Shown here: positions 16,823-25,785 of the stretch, piece by piece
Layout: the number at the start of each line of letters is the position of its first letter
How positions within the stretch are numbered: position 1 is the stretch's first letter
DNA from: Nitrospirota bacterium
GTDB lineage: Bacteria > Nitrospirota > UBA9217
Direction of reading: 5' to 3'
NCBI GenBank assembly: GCA_020052615.1
Contig: JAGVOT010000070.1
Location: 22,988 to 86,987 of the forward strand
Length of the DNA: 64,000 bases
The notes under the pieces: model-generated
What the model saw: the letters and a program-made list of their open reading frames with translations, nothing else
Told to the model about the DNA's origin: nothing
Databases searched by the model: none
Position numbers and translations under genes: made by a program

Positions 16823-19800
16823 ATGAAAAGATCAATCATAGGAAGACTCTTGATCCCTGTTGTGCTGGTCGTCCTGTGCCTGAGTGCACAGACGGCGGAT
16901 GCGCTCGATGCGCCTCACAACAATCTGGATAAGAACGAGTTGATAACCTGTTCAAGCTGCCACTATTCCGCCGCCAGCCCGCCGGCATGGGTATCGTCGG
17001 CGACCCCGACCGGCGATACTACCAAGTGGAACCTTCTCTGCTTCCAGTGCCATTCGACCGGGAACCTTCCTCATGGTGCAAAGTACGAGGACGTCCAGAC
17101 CCACTCCAGCGCGGTTATAGAGTCGGCTAAGTACGGCACCTGGAACGTGGAATGCCGTGTTTGCCATTCTGCGCACTATCAGCAGCAGGCGCTCAGCTAC
17201 AGCACTGATGCGGCGAGCTACCTGGCCACCGGGACCGTGGGCGGCTTGGTTACTGCAGCGGCTGCAGTTACTTCGACCATCACTGACACGAGCGCTCCGT
17301 TCGTTGCGGGCGCTTATGAAAATTATCTTCTCATTCCGAACCTGGCCTATCCGACGACGATGTACAGGATCCAAGGGAACACGAACAGCGTGATCACCGT
17401 GTACGGTGCGATCAATCCGTACTATGCCTCGGTCGGCAAGACCTATGCGATCAAGTACGGTAAGATGGTGAACCAAAGCATCGAAACGCCGTCGAGCGGC
17501 ATGCGCCAGGTAAAGTACTATGATGCCACAGGCGTGAACTCCTTCGGCTCCGGCACAACATCGGCGACGACCGCCGTCTGCCAGGTCTGCCATACCAGTA
17601 CCACATCGTTCAATAATAGCGGCGCGCAAGAGGCGGGTCTCCATCCTACCGGTGTTGTTGCCGCTAACCAGCCCTGCACCGACTGTCACAGCCATGCATC
17701 CGGCTTCAAGCCAGGCGGGTGTACCAACTGCCACGGCACCCCGCCGGTCGACAGCGGCACGCTGGTGTTCAAGGATAAAGATGGAACTGATGTTACCTCG
17801 CAGTCACCGGGAGCCGGTGCGCATCTCAAGCATACGACCGACGCGAACCTGTCCTGCAGCAACTGCCATACCGGCGGCATGACTTCCGCGCAGGCCGGCG
17901 ATTTCAGGATCAATCTCGGCCTTCGGCTCGGATCGACCGACCTGGACGGCAACTACGATACCACGAGCAGAATAACGTATACCGTTATCGGCACACCGCC
18001 GACGACGGTGACCTACGGCGGCAGTCTGCAGTGTTCGAACCTTTACTGCCACAGCACGGTGCAGGCGGATGGCGGGGTAGGCGCTCCCACTTACAAGACC
18101 CCGACATGGACAGGCACCGTTGCGTGCGGCGACTGCCATAATGCTGATGGCGTGCCCAACACGATGGATACGGGCGGCCATACGTCCCACCTTGCTTCAA
18201 CGGTCGGCGCGACCTGCGATACCTGCCACAGCGGCAATACCCATGCCAACGGAAATATAGAGGTAACCAACGTTTCTTATACCATGGGCGGGACTCCGAG
18301 CAACGGCTATGGATCGTGCTCGGCAGCGTCCTGCCACATGAGCGCTTATGATGCGGTGATGGTGATGACCCCGACCTGGGGCAATAGTGCCGGTTGCACG
18401 GCCTGCCACACCGTTCCGATCGACGCGACGGGACCGAACACGGGCAGCCATGCCGTGCACAACGTGACGGATTGCTCGCAGTGCCATGCCGGCGCATTGA
18501 ACAGTACAACGACCCCGACCCTGAACCATACCGACGGCAACATCGACGCTACCAACGGCTACCCGGCAACTGTCAAGCACGCGGCAGGGACCTATGCCGG
18601 TACCTGTAATTCAGCATCGTGCCATCAGACGGGCATTTCGACGAACGATTACACGATTACGCCCGTCTGGGGTGATACTACAGCGCCGAATTGCACCGTC
18701 TGCCACGCTGCGGTTCCTGCGACAGGCGCCCATAGCGTCCATGTGACCAGTTCATCGTATGACTGTTCTCAGTGCCATACGGGTGCGATCAAGGATACGA
18801 GTTATGCAAGCGCGCAGCACCGCGACCTGAACATCGACATTTCCGTCGGCGGCTATCCGACGAACAGGCCCATGGGATCTGCCAAACAGTCCTGCTCCGC
18901 GACCCAGTGCCACGGCACTACGTCGCCGGCCTGGGACAACCTTGCCGGCACGACCGGCGATTGTTCACTTTGCCACGGCATGTCGGCAAACCCTGCCGAT
19001 GGACGGGACACGGCCGGCCACACGGCGCCGACGGATTCGCAAGTGGGCGCCCATGTTGCCCATCTGACAGGCACAAGCAACTACAGCTCCGTTGTCGTCT
19101 GCTCGGATTGCCATGCGGTACCTGCCAGCGTTGCGGCGGCCGGCCATATTGACAGTGCGCTGCCCGCAGAAGTCGTATTCAGCGGCCTGTCAGTATCAAA
19201 CAGCGCCGCAGCTAACTATAACACGGGGACCTGTTCGACCGTGTACTGCCACGGCGGCAAGATGATCTATCTGTCAACCAACGGCACGGATACGAGGCCG
19301 GTGTGGAACGCGATCTCCTATCTGAACTCAATACCCTCGAAGACTGGAGACTGCGGCGTATGTCATGGAGCACCGCCGTCAGGGTATGCGCCAAACAGCC
19401 ACAGTGGCTCAGAGACGCTTGCCGAGTGTAGCGGCTGCCACAACCATTTGAGATCAGACGGGACCTTTAGCGCACCGGCACTTCATATAGATGGCACGGT
19501 ACAGGCCAGCGGCTGCACGGGTTGCCACGGCCAGCCGCCTGTTGATGCGGCTACCATGGTGACGAGCCCGCCCGCGGGTGCAGAGACCGGCCGGAAAGTT
19601 GGCTTCGCGTCGTCTAATGGTGGCGCCGGTGCTCACGATTTCCATATGAACAGCCTGAGCTTTGTCAGCTGCAACCGCTGCCACAGCGGCGGCGGCGGCG
19701 GGACCCACCAGACCGCGTTAAAGATCACCTTCGGATTCACCTACGGATTGAACAAAGGTACGTACACTGCACCGGCCCTTTCAAACGGATATACCCTGAC

Positions 19801-21871
19801 CTCGGGCGATCCGGGAACGACGGTTGGGACATCGGCAGCACGGAACTGCACCAACTATTGCCACAGCTCCGGCCAGGCGGCGAACGGACAGGCTGGCGAC
19901 CCGGTCTTCGCTACGCCGGACTGGGATAATATCGCTTCCGGAGACTGCGGAGCCTGCCACGTGGTGGCCGGCATGAACACGGGCAGCCATACGAAGCACA
20001 TAGCGGCAGACAGCAACTGCGGCAACTGCCATACCGATGCCACCCTTTCCTCGTATGCCTCTACAAGCCATGTGAACACGTCGATCGACGTGGCCACAAG
20101 TCTGAGCTACACGGGCAGCGGGCTCGCGGGCAACGGCTACGCAACCTGCCAGGCTGCCAGCTGCCACGATACCGGCCGCAATGTCATCGTCGCGACTCCG
20201 CTGTGGGGCACGACGATCAACGACTGTTCTACCTGCCATGCCAAGCAGCCTGCAACGGGCAGCCATACCAAGCACTTGACCGGCACGGCTTACCACAAGG
20301 CGGTCTGCGGCGATTGCCACGGAACTGCCGTGGAGGGTTCGACCGCGATGGCATCTCACCCGACCGGCTCGGTGGATGTGTATGACGTGGCGGCCGGCGA
20401 CCTTGGATATCCCGCGGTCGCGAAGCATAATAACGATATCTTCCAGAGCTGCACGACGGCATACTGCCACAGCTCCGGCCAGGCGGCTGACGGCGGATCC
20501 ACGCCGGTCTATTCTTCGGTGACCTGGAGCAGCGGTTCGCTGAACTGCGGCTCCTGCCATAAGAACATGGACGGCGATAGCACCGCTCCCGGCAGCCACG
20601 TTGCCCACGCGCAGAGCGCGGCAATTTCGTGCGGAAACTGCCACAATGGCTACACGGAAACGACCGCGAACGTTACGACGCACGTGGATAAGCTGATCTT
20701 CACGAGCTTCACCGGCACTGCAGCAGGGACGACCTACTCGCAGGCAAGCACGTCGGCGGTCGGCAACAACTTCGGCACCTGCTCCGCGAGCTCATGCCAT
20801 GGATCTGCAACCGTGGCGTGGGGCGCGAACACAACCAACAACACCTGCACCAAGTGCCACGGAACGGGCACGGCCGGGACTGTGGACGGGACCAATCGGT
20901 ACGTGGTCGCACCGCCGCAGGATCTTGCGGGCAACAGCGGAACTTATAGCGACCTTGGGCAGGTCAGCAACGACCCCCAGGTCGGCGCCCATCAGACCCA
21001 TCTGCGGGTCTTCAACGGGCTGACCTCGACGACGGGCCAGTTCACGCTGGACAACCGGTGCGAATTCTGTCACGGTACGCTCCCGACATCGGGTATGCAT
21101 GCCAACGGCAGTGCGGTGCCGGTGTTCTCGGGCCTTTCAACGTCGGGCGGGAAGGTTTCCGCAGCTTATAGCAATGGAGCATGCAGCAATACCTATTGCC
21201 ATAATCCGGCCGGGGCGACCGGAGGCCTTGCAGCCGGGAATGCCGGTCTGGCAACGGCACCGACCTGGACGCAGGCCAGCTACGTCAGTGGAAACACGAA
21301 GACCCAGACCAACTGCAACAGGTGCCATCTGGTGCCTGACGATGGGGCATTTACGTCGTCTACCAATCACACCGGCTATACTGTTTCCGTCACCGACTGC
21401 TCCGGTTGCCATGGCCATAACGGTGACAACCAAGGCTCATTAGGCCAGCGTCATATGGACGGTATAAAGTACGGCGGCGGCAGCTGCGACTCCTGCCACG
21501 GCTATCAGACAACCTCCTGGGCGTCGGCGACCCAGCGCGCCATCGAGGGCAAGGGAGCTCATGCGAAACATGTTGCGTATCTCGCAACGCTCGGTACCGT
21601 GACGTCGAATCCGGCGACCGATCAGTTCGGCAACGGCGTGTTCTGGGATGCCGTCTGCGGCAAGTGCCACGGCGGCGCCACGCATACGACGAGCGAACCG
21701 ATTGGCGGAACCGGCCGGCAGATAACGGTCGCTTCCGAGTATGTGTTCAGCACGGGGACGACGACATATAATGCATGGAATTCGATCAACCAGTCATCGT
21801 CGGTAAACCCGAAGACCTGCTCGAACATCAGTTGTCATTACCAGACTACGCCGGTTTGGTCAGCCTATTAG
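16823..21871 (+). CDS. Giant multiheme c-type cytochrome (31 CxxCH plus CxxxxCH motifs)
   Basis: About 1682 aa. The ATG at 16823 has GAAGGAG 8 nt upstream and opens a signal peptide (LLIPVVLVVLCLSAQTADA). I count 31 CxxCH motifs, 10 CxxxxCH motifs (CSNLYCH, CSAASCH, CTTAYCH and so on) and one CxxxCH (CTNYCH). The repeat unit has the order CxxxxCH ... W ... CxxCH ... GSHxxH ... CxxCH, matching the Geobacter-type CxxxxCH/CxxCH family. Most units carry extra His (SHTKH, AHVAH) as likely sixth ligands. If only canonical sites are loaded it carries 31 hemes. Probable role: long-range electron conduction at or outside the outer membrane. No transmembrane helix beyond the signal. Cytochrome c maturation genes are not in the window. 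Confidence 0.93.
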   Translation: MKRSIIGRLLIPVVLVVLCLSAQTADALDAPHNNLDKNELITCSSCHYSAASPPAWVSSATPTGDTTKWNLLCFQCHSTGNLPHGAKYEDVQTHSSAVIESAKYGTWNVECRVCHSAHYQQQALSYSTDAASYLATGTVGGLVTAAAAVTSTITDTSAPFVAGAYENYLLIPNLAYPTTMYRIQGNTNSVITVYGAINPYYASVGKTYAIKYGKMVNQSIETPSSGMRQVKYYDATGVNSFGSGTTSATTAVCQVCHTSTTSFNNSGAQEAGLHPTGVVAANQPCTDCHSHASGFKPGGCTNCHGTPPVDSGTLVFKDKDGTDVTSQSPGAGAHLKHTTDANLSCSNCHTGGMTSAQAGDFRINLGLRLGSTDLDGNYDTTSRITYTVIGTPPTTVTYGGSLQCSNLYCHSTVQADGGVGAPTYKTPTWTGTVACGDCHNADGVPNTMDTGGHTSHLASTVGATCDTCHSGNTHANGNIEVTNVSYTMGGTPSNGYGSCSAASCHMSAYDAVMVMTPTWGNSAGCTACHTVPIDATGPNTGSHAVHNVTDCSQCHAGALNSTTTPTLNHTDGNIDATNGYPATVKHAAGTYAGTCNSASCHQTGISTNDYTITPVWGDTTAPNCTVCHAAVPATGAHSVHVTSSSYDCSQCHTGAIKDTSYASAQHRDLNIDISVGGYPTNRPMGSAKQSCSATQCHGTTSPAWDNLAGTTGDCSLCHGMSANPADGRDTAGHTAPTDSQVGAHVAHLTGTSNYSSVVVCSDCHAVPASVAAAGHIDSALPAEVVFSGLSVSNSAAANYNTGTCSTVYCHGGKMIYLSTNGTDTRPVWNAISYLNSIPSKTGDCGVCHGAPPSGYAPNSHSGSETLAECSGCHNHLRSDGTFSAPALHIDGTVQASGCTGCHGQPPVDAATMVTSPPAGAETGRKVGFASSNGGAGAHDFHMNSLSFVSCNRCHSGGGGGTHQTALKITFGFTYGLNKGTYTAPALSNGYTLTSGDPGTTVGTSAARNCTNYCHSSGQAANGQAGDPVFATPDWDNIASGDCGACHVVAGMNTGSHTKHIAADSNCGNCHTDATLSSYASTSHVNTSIDVATSLSYTGSGLAGNGYATCQAASCHDTGRNVIVATPLWGTTINDCSTCHAKQPATGSHTKHLTGTAYHKAVCGDCHGTAVEGSTAMASHPTGSVDVYDVAAGDLGYPAVAKHNNDIFQSCTTAYCHSSGQAADGGSTPVYSSVTWSSGSLNCGSCHKNMDGDSTAPGSHVAHAQSAAISCGNCHNGYTETTANVTTHVDKLIFTSFTGTAAGTTYSQASTSAVGNNFGTCSASSCHGSATVAWGANTTNNTCTKCHGTGTAGTVDGTNRYVVAPPQDLAGNSGTYSDLGQVSNDPQVGAHQTHLRVFNGLTSTTGQFTLDNRCEFCHGTLPTSGMHANGSAVPVFSGLSTSGGKVSAAYSNGACSNTYCHNPAGATGGLAAGNAGLATAPTWTQASYVSGNTKTQTNCNRCHLVPDDGAFTSSTNHTGYTVSVTDCSGCHGHNGDNQGSLGQRHMDGIKYGGGSCDSCHGYQTTSWASATQRAIEGKGAHAKHVAYLATLGTVTSNPATDQFGNGVFWDAVCGKCHGGATHTTSEPIGGTGRQITVASEYVFSTGTTTYNAWNSINQSSSVNPKTCSNISCHYQTTPVWSAY

Positions 21872-21881
21872 GAGGATGACA

Positions 21882-24602
21882 ATGACCAAACAGGGTGATA
21901 TAATGGCCAAGATAAAAACTTCGAATGGTGAGGTCTGTATGAGAACGAAAATGACAAAGACTCTTGAATCTTCAGGTTGGCTGGCATGGGTCAGTCGAGT
22001 ACTGATCTTCACCATGATGTTCGGTCTTGCCATGCTTCCGGGCTGGAATGCGACGATGACCGCGCAGGCGGCAACGCTGCCTTCCACCATTACCTCCTGC
22101 GGCGACTGTCACGGCAATCCGCCGGTGGACAGCGGGACCCGGGACGCGAGCGTAGGGCGGTTCCCCGGATCCCATAATAAGCATTCGAACACGACGACAG
22201 GATACGCCTATGCCTGTTCGGTCTGCCATGTCGAGCCGGCAACGTATAATCATCGGAACGGCAACATTCAGATGGCGAACCCCATTAACGGAGACGCCGG
22301 TGCGGCATACGGCAAGGGGACGAGCTGGGCGCAGACCAATACGCCGTCGGCATTCGAAGACTGCACCAGCACCTATTGCCACAGCCAGGGCGTGAGCCAG
22401 ACCGGCCAGCCGGGCGATACGAGGACTATTTCGGCGCCGGTCACGACGCTCGGATGGAGCAGCACCGGCGCCTGCGGGTCCTGTCACGGTGCTCCTCCGG
22501 CATATGCGAACGGAACCGCACTTTGGGGAGCAGCCAAGGCGAACAGCCATGGTCCTCACAGCAGTTATAACTGCAGCTTATGCCACTACGGCACCACGAC
22601 AGATGGTGCGACAATTACGGATAAGACAAAGCATATCAACCGAACGTACGATATTTTAGACAATGGGGTCGAGAGCATCGCCTCCTATTCCTATACTGCA
22701 ACCGGCGGGACATGCAATACCGTATCCTGCCATGCAAATACCGGCGGCATCTGGGGCGACCCGAACAGTGTGAGCTGCCTGACCTGCCACAATGCGGCAG
22801 TGGGCAGCAGGGCGGCAGTGATCCCGGCGTTCAATGCCCAGTCGCACCATATACAGAAGGTCGGTGGCCCTCTCACCACGGACTGCGCCGCCTGCCACTG
22901 GGAAGCTCAAGTTGGCGGTAAAGCCGACGCTGCATACCACAAGAATGGAGTTGTCGATCTCGTTACAAACTATACGACAACACGGCCGGCCACTCCCGCG
23001 GGCAATATTGTATCCTATTACACGGCGAGTGCGACCCGGACCGAATACGCGAAGCTGAACACCCATTGTCTTGGCTGCCACGATGCGAACTCTGCGACGG
23101 CCCAGCCTTTCGGCGACGGAAAAACGCCGCAGCAGTACGCCTGGGACTCGTTGAGCATTGATTCGCGATACTCCCAGGCCGGGACAACGGCGTGGGGCAA
23201 ATACAGCGGTCTCAACACGACGCCAAAGAATACCCAGAGAAAGGCCCTCTCGGCGCACGGGAACGCGGCAGCGAATCAGCGTGGCTGGAATACGACGGAA
23301 ACCTGGCCGAATACAAGCGGAACCGCGCAGATCCTATGCTTCGACTGCCATAATTCCCATGGTTCGAGCGTGGCAGGGGCGACGGTAAGCTACGCTACCG
23401 GTACGGGCGGCATTTTGAAGGATGTTCTCACCGGCGTGGGCGGATACACGGTCACCTACAAGCCGACAACCGGAGGGAATGCCTTAGCGCATAACGTATA
23501 CAATCCGGGCGCAGGCATCTGCTTTGACTGCCACGAAAATGCCAACATGAACGCTGCGGTCAGCGGCGGTAATACGCCTTGGGGCTATACCGGCACATTT
23601 GGAGCGTCGCAGCCCATCAGAGGGTATTTCGACAAGGCCTATTGGAATGGCCTGGATGTAGCCCAGAACGGCGCCCAGCAAAGGTTCCCGAACACGAAGG
23701 GAACGAGGACGGTCGCTGGAGGACATTTCGGCGCATCATCAACACCAGGCAAGACGGTGAGCGGTACGATCGGCGGTCTCTGTACGCCGTGCCATGACCC
23801 GCACGGCGTCAGCACAAGCCTGGGAGCGGATAACATCTACGCCGTGCCGCTCTTGAAGGGCACCTGGATGACCTCGCCCTACAAAGAAGATGCAGGAATA
23901 GTCGGTGCTTTTGGCAGAAGAGGCGGTCGTTCAAGTTCTACCTCCGGGGCATGGACTACTGGAGCGAACAACCCTGGCATGGGCCAGAACGGGTATCATA
24001 TTGACCAGAACACGTTCCAGTCTACAAATGGTACTCTTTATACGCGCACAAAGCCGGCGACGATCACCCAGACCGCAGCCCAGTTCGGCGGCTTGTGTCT
24101 GAACTGCCATACGGCTATGCAGCCCCCGCAAGGGGCGGCGCAACCTGCCTGGTCGAGCGTCGACAGGATCCACAATAGCGTCAAAGGCTGGGCGAGCACG
24201 GCAACGACCGCCAAGAACGTGAATAACGACGTACATGCCTATGTCTGCTCAAAGTGCCACACGTCGCATAATACCTGTCTGCCTCGTCTAGCGATCACCA
24301 ACTGCCTGGATTTCAAGCACCGGCAGCAGCGCGTTTCCGGCGGCACGGCAGGCCAGCATCTGGGCAGCAGCAGCCGGGGTTCGGGAAGGGGCAGGTTCCC
24401 CGGCGGCGGCGGCGGCGCTTCCTCTAGCGGTACGAGCAGCGCGTACATGAACGGCAGATGGTACTTTGGCACGGCTGGTACAAACAGCTCGAGCGCTACA
24501 AACTGGAGCAGTGCGCGCGCGACGAATTGCCATACCACGAAGACTGCGAACGGTACGGCAGCATGGCCTAACAACACGTGGAATAGTATTACACAGTGGT
24601 AA
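21882..24602 (+). CDS. Multiheme c-type cytochrome (12 CxxCH) with Gly/Ser-rich tail
   Basis: About 906 aa; the start is uncertain among in-frame ATGs at 21876, 21882 (GGAGG 6 nt upstream, preferred) and 21939. A signal segment (VLIFTMMFGLAMLPGWNATMTAQA) precedes 12 CxxCH and two CxxxxCH motifs (CTSTYCH, CNTVSCH). The opening CGDCHGNPPVDSGTRD resembles units in the preceding cytochrome, so the two are paralogous in part. After the last heme motif (CSKCHTSHN) the protein has non-heme Cys (CLPRL, TNCLD) and a low-complexity Gly/Ser/Arg tail of about 90 residues, possibly for surface attachment. It starts 10 nt after the giant cytochrome's stop, so the genes are co-transcribed. Confidence 0.9.
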   Translation: MTKQGDIMAKIKTSNGEVCMRTKMTKTLESSGWLAWVSRVLIFTMMFGLAMLPGWNATMTAQAATLPSTITSCGDCHGNPPVDSGTRDASVGRFPGSHNKHSNTTTGYAYACSVCHVEPATYNHRNGNIQMANPINGDAGAAYGKGTSWAQTNTPSAFEDCTSTYCHSQGVSQTGQPGDTRTISAPVTTLGWSSTGACGSCHGAPPAYANGTALWGAAKANSHGPHSSYNCSLCHYGTTTDGATITDKTKHINRTYDILDNGVESIASYSYTATGGTCNTVSCHANTGGIWGDPNSVSCLTCHNAAVGSRAAVIPAFNAQSHHIQKVGGPLTTDCAACHWEAQVGGKADAAYHKNGVVDLVTNYTTTRPATPAGNIVSYYTASATRTEYAKLNTHCLGCHDANSATAQPFGDGKTPQQYAWDSLSIDSRYSQAGTTAWGKYSGLNTTPKNTQRKALSAHGNAAANQRGWNTTETWPNTSGTAQILCFDCHNSHGSSVAGATVSYATGTGGILKDVLTGVGGYTVTYKPTTGGNALAHNVYNPGAGICFDCHENANMNAAVSGGNTPWGYTGTFGASQPIRGYFDKAYWNGLDVAQNGAQQRFPNTKGTRTVAGGHFGASSTPGKTVSGTIGGLCTPCHDPHGVSTSLGADNIYAVPLLKGTWMTSPYKEDAGIVGAFGRRGGRSSSTSGAWTTGANNPGMGQNGYHIDQNTFQSTNGTLYTRTKPATITQTAAQFGGLCLNCHTAMQPPQGAAQPAWSSVDRIHNSVKGWASTATTAKNVNNDVHAYVCSKCHTSHNTCLPRLAITNCLDFKHRQQRVSGGTAGQHLGSSSRGSGRGRFPGGGGGASSSGTSSAYMNGRWYFGTAGTNSSSATNWSSARATNCHTTKTANGTAAWPNNTWNSITQW

Positions 24603-24663
24603 TGGAAAGCATGAATTATCAGGAGAATCGATACCAGCAGAAGACCAGGAAAGGAGGTGCAAG

Positions 24664-24726
24664 ATGAAGAAACTGACCTATGTGAAGCCGAGAGTGGTTG
24701 GCACTGCCAATGTGCATCCCTGCTAA
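24664..24726 (+). CDS. 20-residue peptide ending in NVHPC, candidate modified-peptide precursor
   Basis: Not in the ORF track (too short). The ORF reads MKKLTYVKPRVVGTANVHPC and then TAA. It is preceded by AAGGAGGT at 24651-24658, 5 nt from the ATG, an almost ideal Shine-Dalgarno and the best in the operon. It follows the 906-aa cytochrome by 61 nt and is followed within 23 nt by a strong intrinsic terminator, so it is the last cistron of the cytochrome operon. The YxxPxV...G arrangement resembles leader segments of RiPP precursors (lasso-type YxxPxL...G), and the single terminal Cys resembles a core residue. Small peptides next to cytochromes with radical SAM maturases are known in Geobacter ('geopeptide' type). 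Homology is not shown here and no maturase is adjacent; two SPASM radical SAM genes lie 18 kb away. Confidence 0.6.
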   Translation: MKKLTYVKPRVVGTANVHPC

Positions 24727-24748
24727 GTACTACGCATAGTGAATTTAC

Positions 24749-24790
24749 GAGAGGTGAAGCGCGGTATGGCTTCACCTCTCTCTTTTTTTT
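24749..24790 (+). terminator. Strong intrinsic terminator of the cytochrome operon
   Basis: GAGAGGTGAAGC and its exact complement GCTTCACCTCTC form a 12-bp stem with an 8-nt loop, followed directly by TCTTTTTTTT. Textbook rho-independent terminator 23 nt after the 20-codon ORF. Confidence 0.92.
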
Positions 24791-24819
24791 GCGTCTGCGG
24801 CCAGGCGACGCATTTTTAA

Positions 24820-24848
24820 TTGACGTACCTGGGAGAGCCGGGTACTAT
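24820..24848 (+). promoter_or_regulatory. Sigma-70-like promoter after the terminator
   Basis: TTGACG (24820-24825), 17-nt spacer, TACTAT (24843-24848). It lies between the terminator and the gene at 24923, so it should start the next transcription unit, with a leader of about 70 nt. Confidence 0.55.
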
Positions 24849-24922
24849 GATGGCGCGGAACTCATGAGCGGGTATAGCCTAAGCAGGCTCGCTGCTGTTC
24901 GTAGGGGAAGGAGAATACAGAG

Positions 24923-25759
24923 ATGTCCTTTGCGTTGTCTCGTTTCGTGCTTTCGCTATTCGTTATGTGCAGTGCATTCTCCTCCGGGGCTGCAGCTGCC
25001 GCTGCCGAGACACGGCAGGAGCCAGTACAAGTCCTGAAATCCGGTACGATAACAGGCCGGGTTCTGGCCAAGGGAGGGGTGCCCCTTTCCTGGGGAGAGG
25101 TGATGTTCTATGATGTTTCCGCCGGACCGCCTCCCCGTCCTGACCTGTATGAGAGGACGCCTGACATATCGAAAAGCCTCGATGCCGACGGGCGGTTCAA
25201 GGTAACAGTTCCGCCGGGGAAATATTACCTGGGGGCAGTTAAACGGATGTCGGGTGAGCGCTTTGGCCCCCCCCGGGAAGGGGATTATGTTCTGAAAGCT
25301 GTGGATGATAAAGGCAAACCGCTGCTTTTCGACGTGAAGGCAGGAGCTGAACTCAATGTGGGAAAACTTCCTGAGGCCGTGCCCGTTGACGCGAAGGACC
25401 TTGCAAAGCGGGCAATGACCACCGGGATTCAGGGAGTGGTTGTCGATGTCGATGGGAATCCAATAAGCGACGCTGTTGTCCTTGCCTTTGTAACTCCGTC
25501 CCTGAAGGGCCGGCCGATCTTCATTTCAGACACGTCAGGCATCGACGGCATCTATCACCTGAGGCTGACAGAAGGCACGTACTATCTGAGAGTGAGAAAC
25601 AGTTCTGCGAGCGGGCCTCCGGAACCGGGCCAGATCGTCGGTCATTACGGTGATGGCTCACCGGAAGCGGTCACGGTCAAAACCGGCGAGATCAAGAGCG
25701 GCATCGATTTTCGGGTCGTTCTGTTCGGCGGCCGCGGGCCCAGGTCGGGAGAGCAATGA
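24923..25759 (+). CDS. Exported protein with two carboxypeptidase-regulatory-like domains
   Basis: A 278-aa protein with a signal peptide (FVLSLFVMCSAFSSGAAAAA) and two related beta-sandwich units. The first is at about 40-110 (GTITGRVLAKGGVPLSWGEV ... GRFKVTVPPGKYYLGA), the second at about 165-265 (GIQGVVVDVDGNPISDAVV ... GIYHLRLTEGTYYLRV). This transthyretin-like/CarboxypepD_reg fold usually mediates carbohydrate or protein contacts on the cell surface and is often found near multiheme cytochromes in Geobacter-like bacteria. AAGGAG lies 9 nt from the ATG, and its own promoter is visible upstream. First gene of the unit leading into the hydrolase genes. No catalytic residues seen. Confidence 0.75.
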   Translation: MSFALSRFVLSLFVMCSAFSSGAAAAAAETRQEPVQVLKSGTITGRVLAKGGVPLSWGEVMFYDVSAGPPPRPDLYERTPDISKSLDADGRFKVTVPPGKYYLGAVKRMSGERFGPPREGDYVLKAVDDKGKPLLFDVKAGAELNVGKLPEAVPVDAKDLAKRAMTTGIQGVVVDVDGNPISDAVVLAFVTPSLKGRPIFISDTSGIDGIYHLRLTEGTYYLRVRNSSASGPPEPGQIVGHYGDGSPEAVTVKTGEIKSGIDFRVVLFGGRGPRSGEQ

Positions 25760-25785
25760 CATCATTCCGGATCGCCTAACCGCGC

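Noticed and set aside
16823-24602. DNA satellite repeat in the cytochrome genes
   Set aside because: Repetition reflects heme-motif protein units with variable spacing, not a nucleotide repeat.
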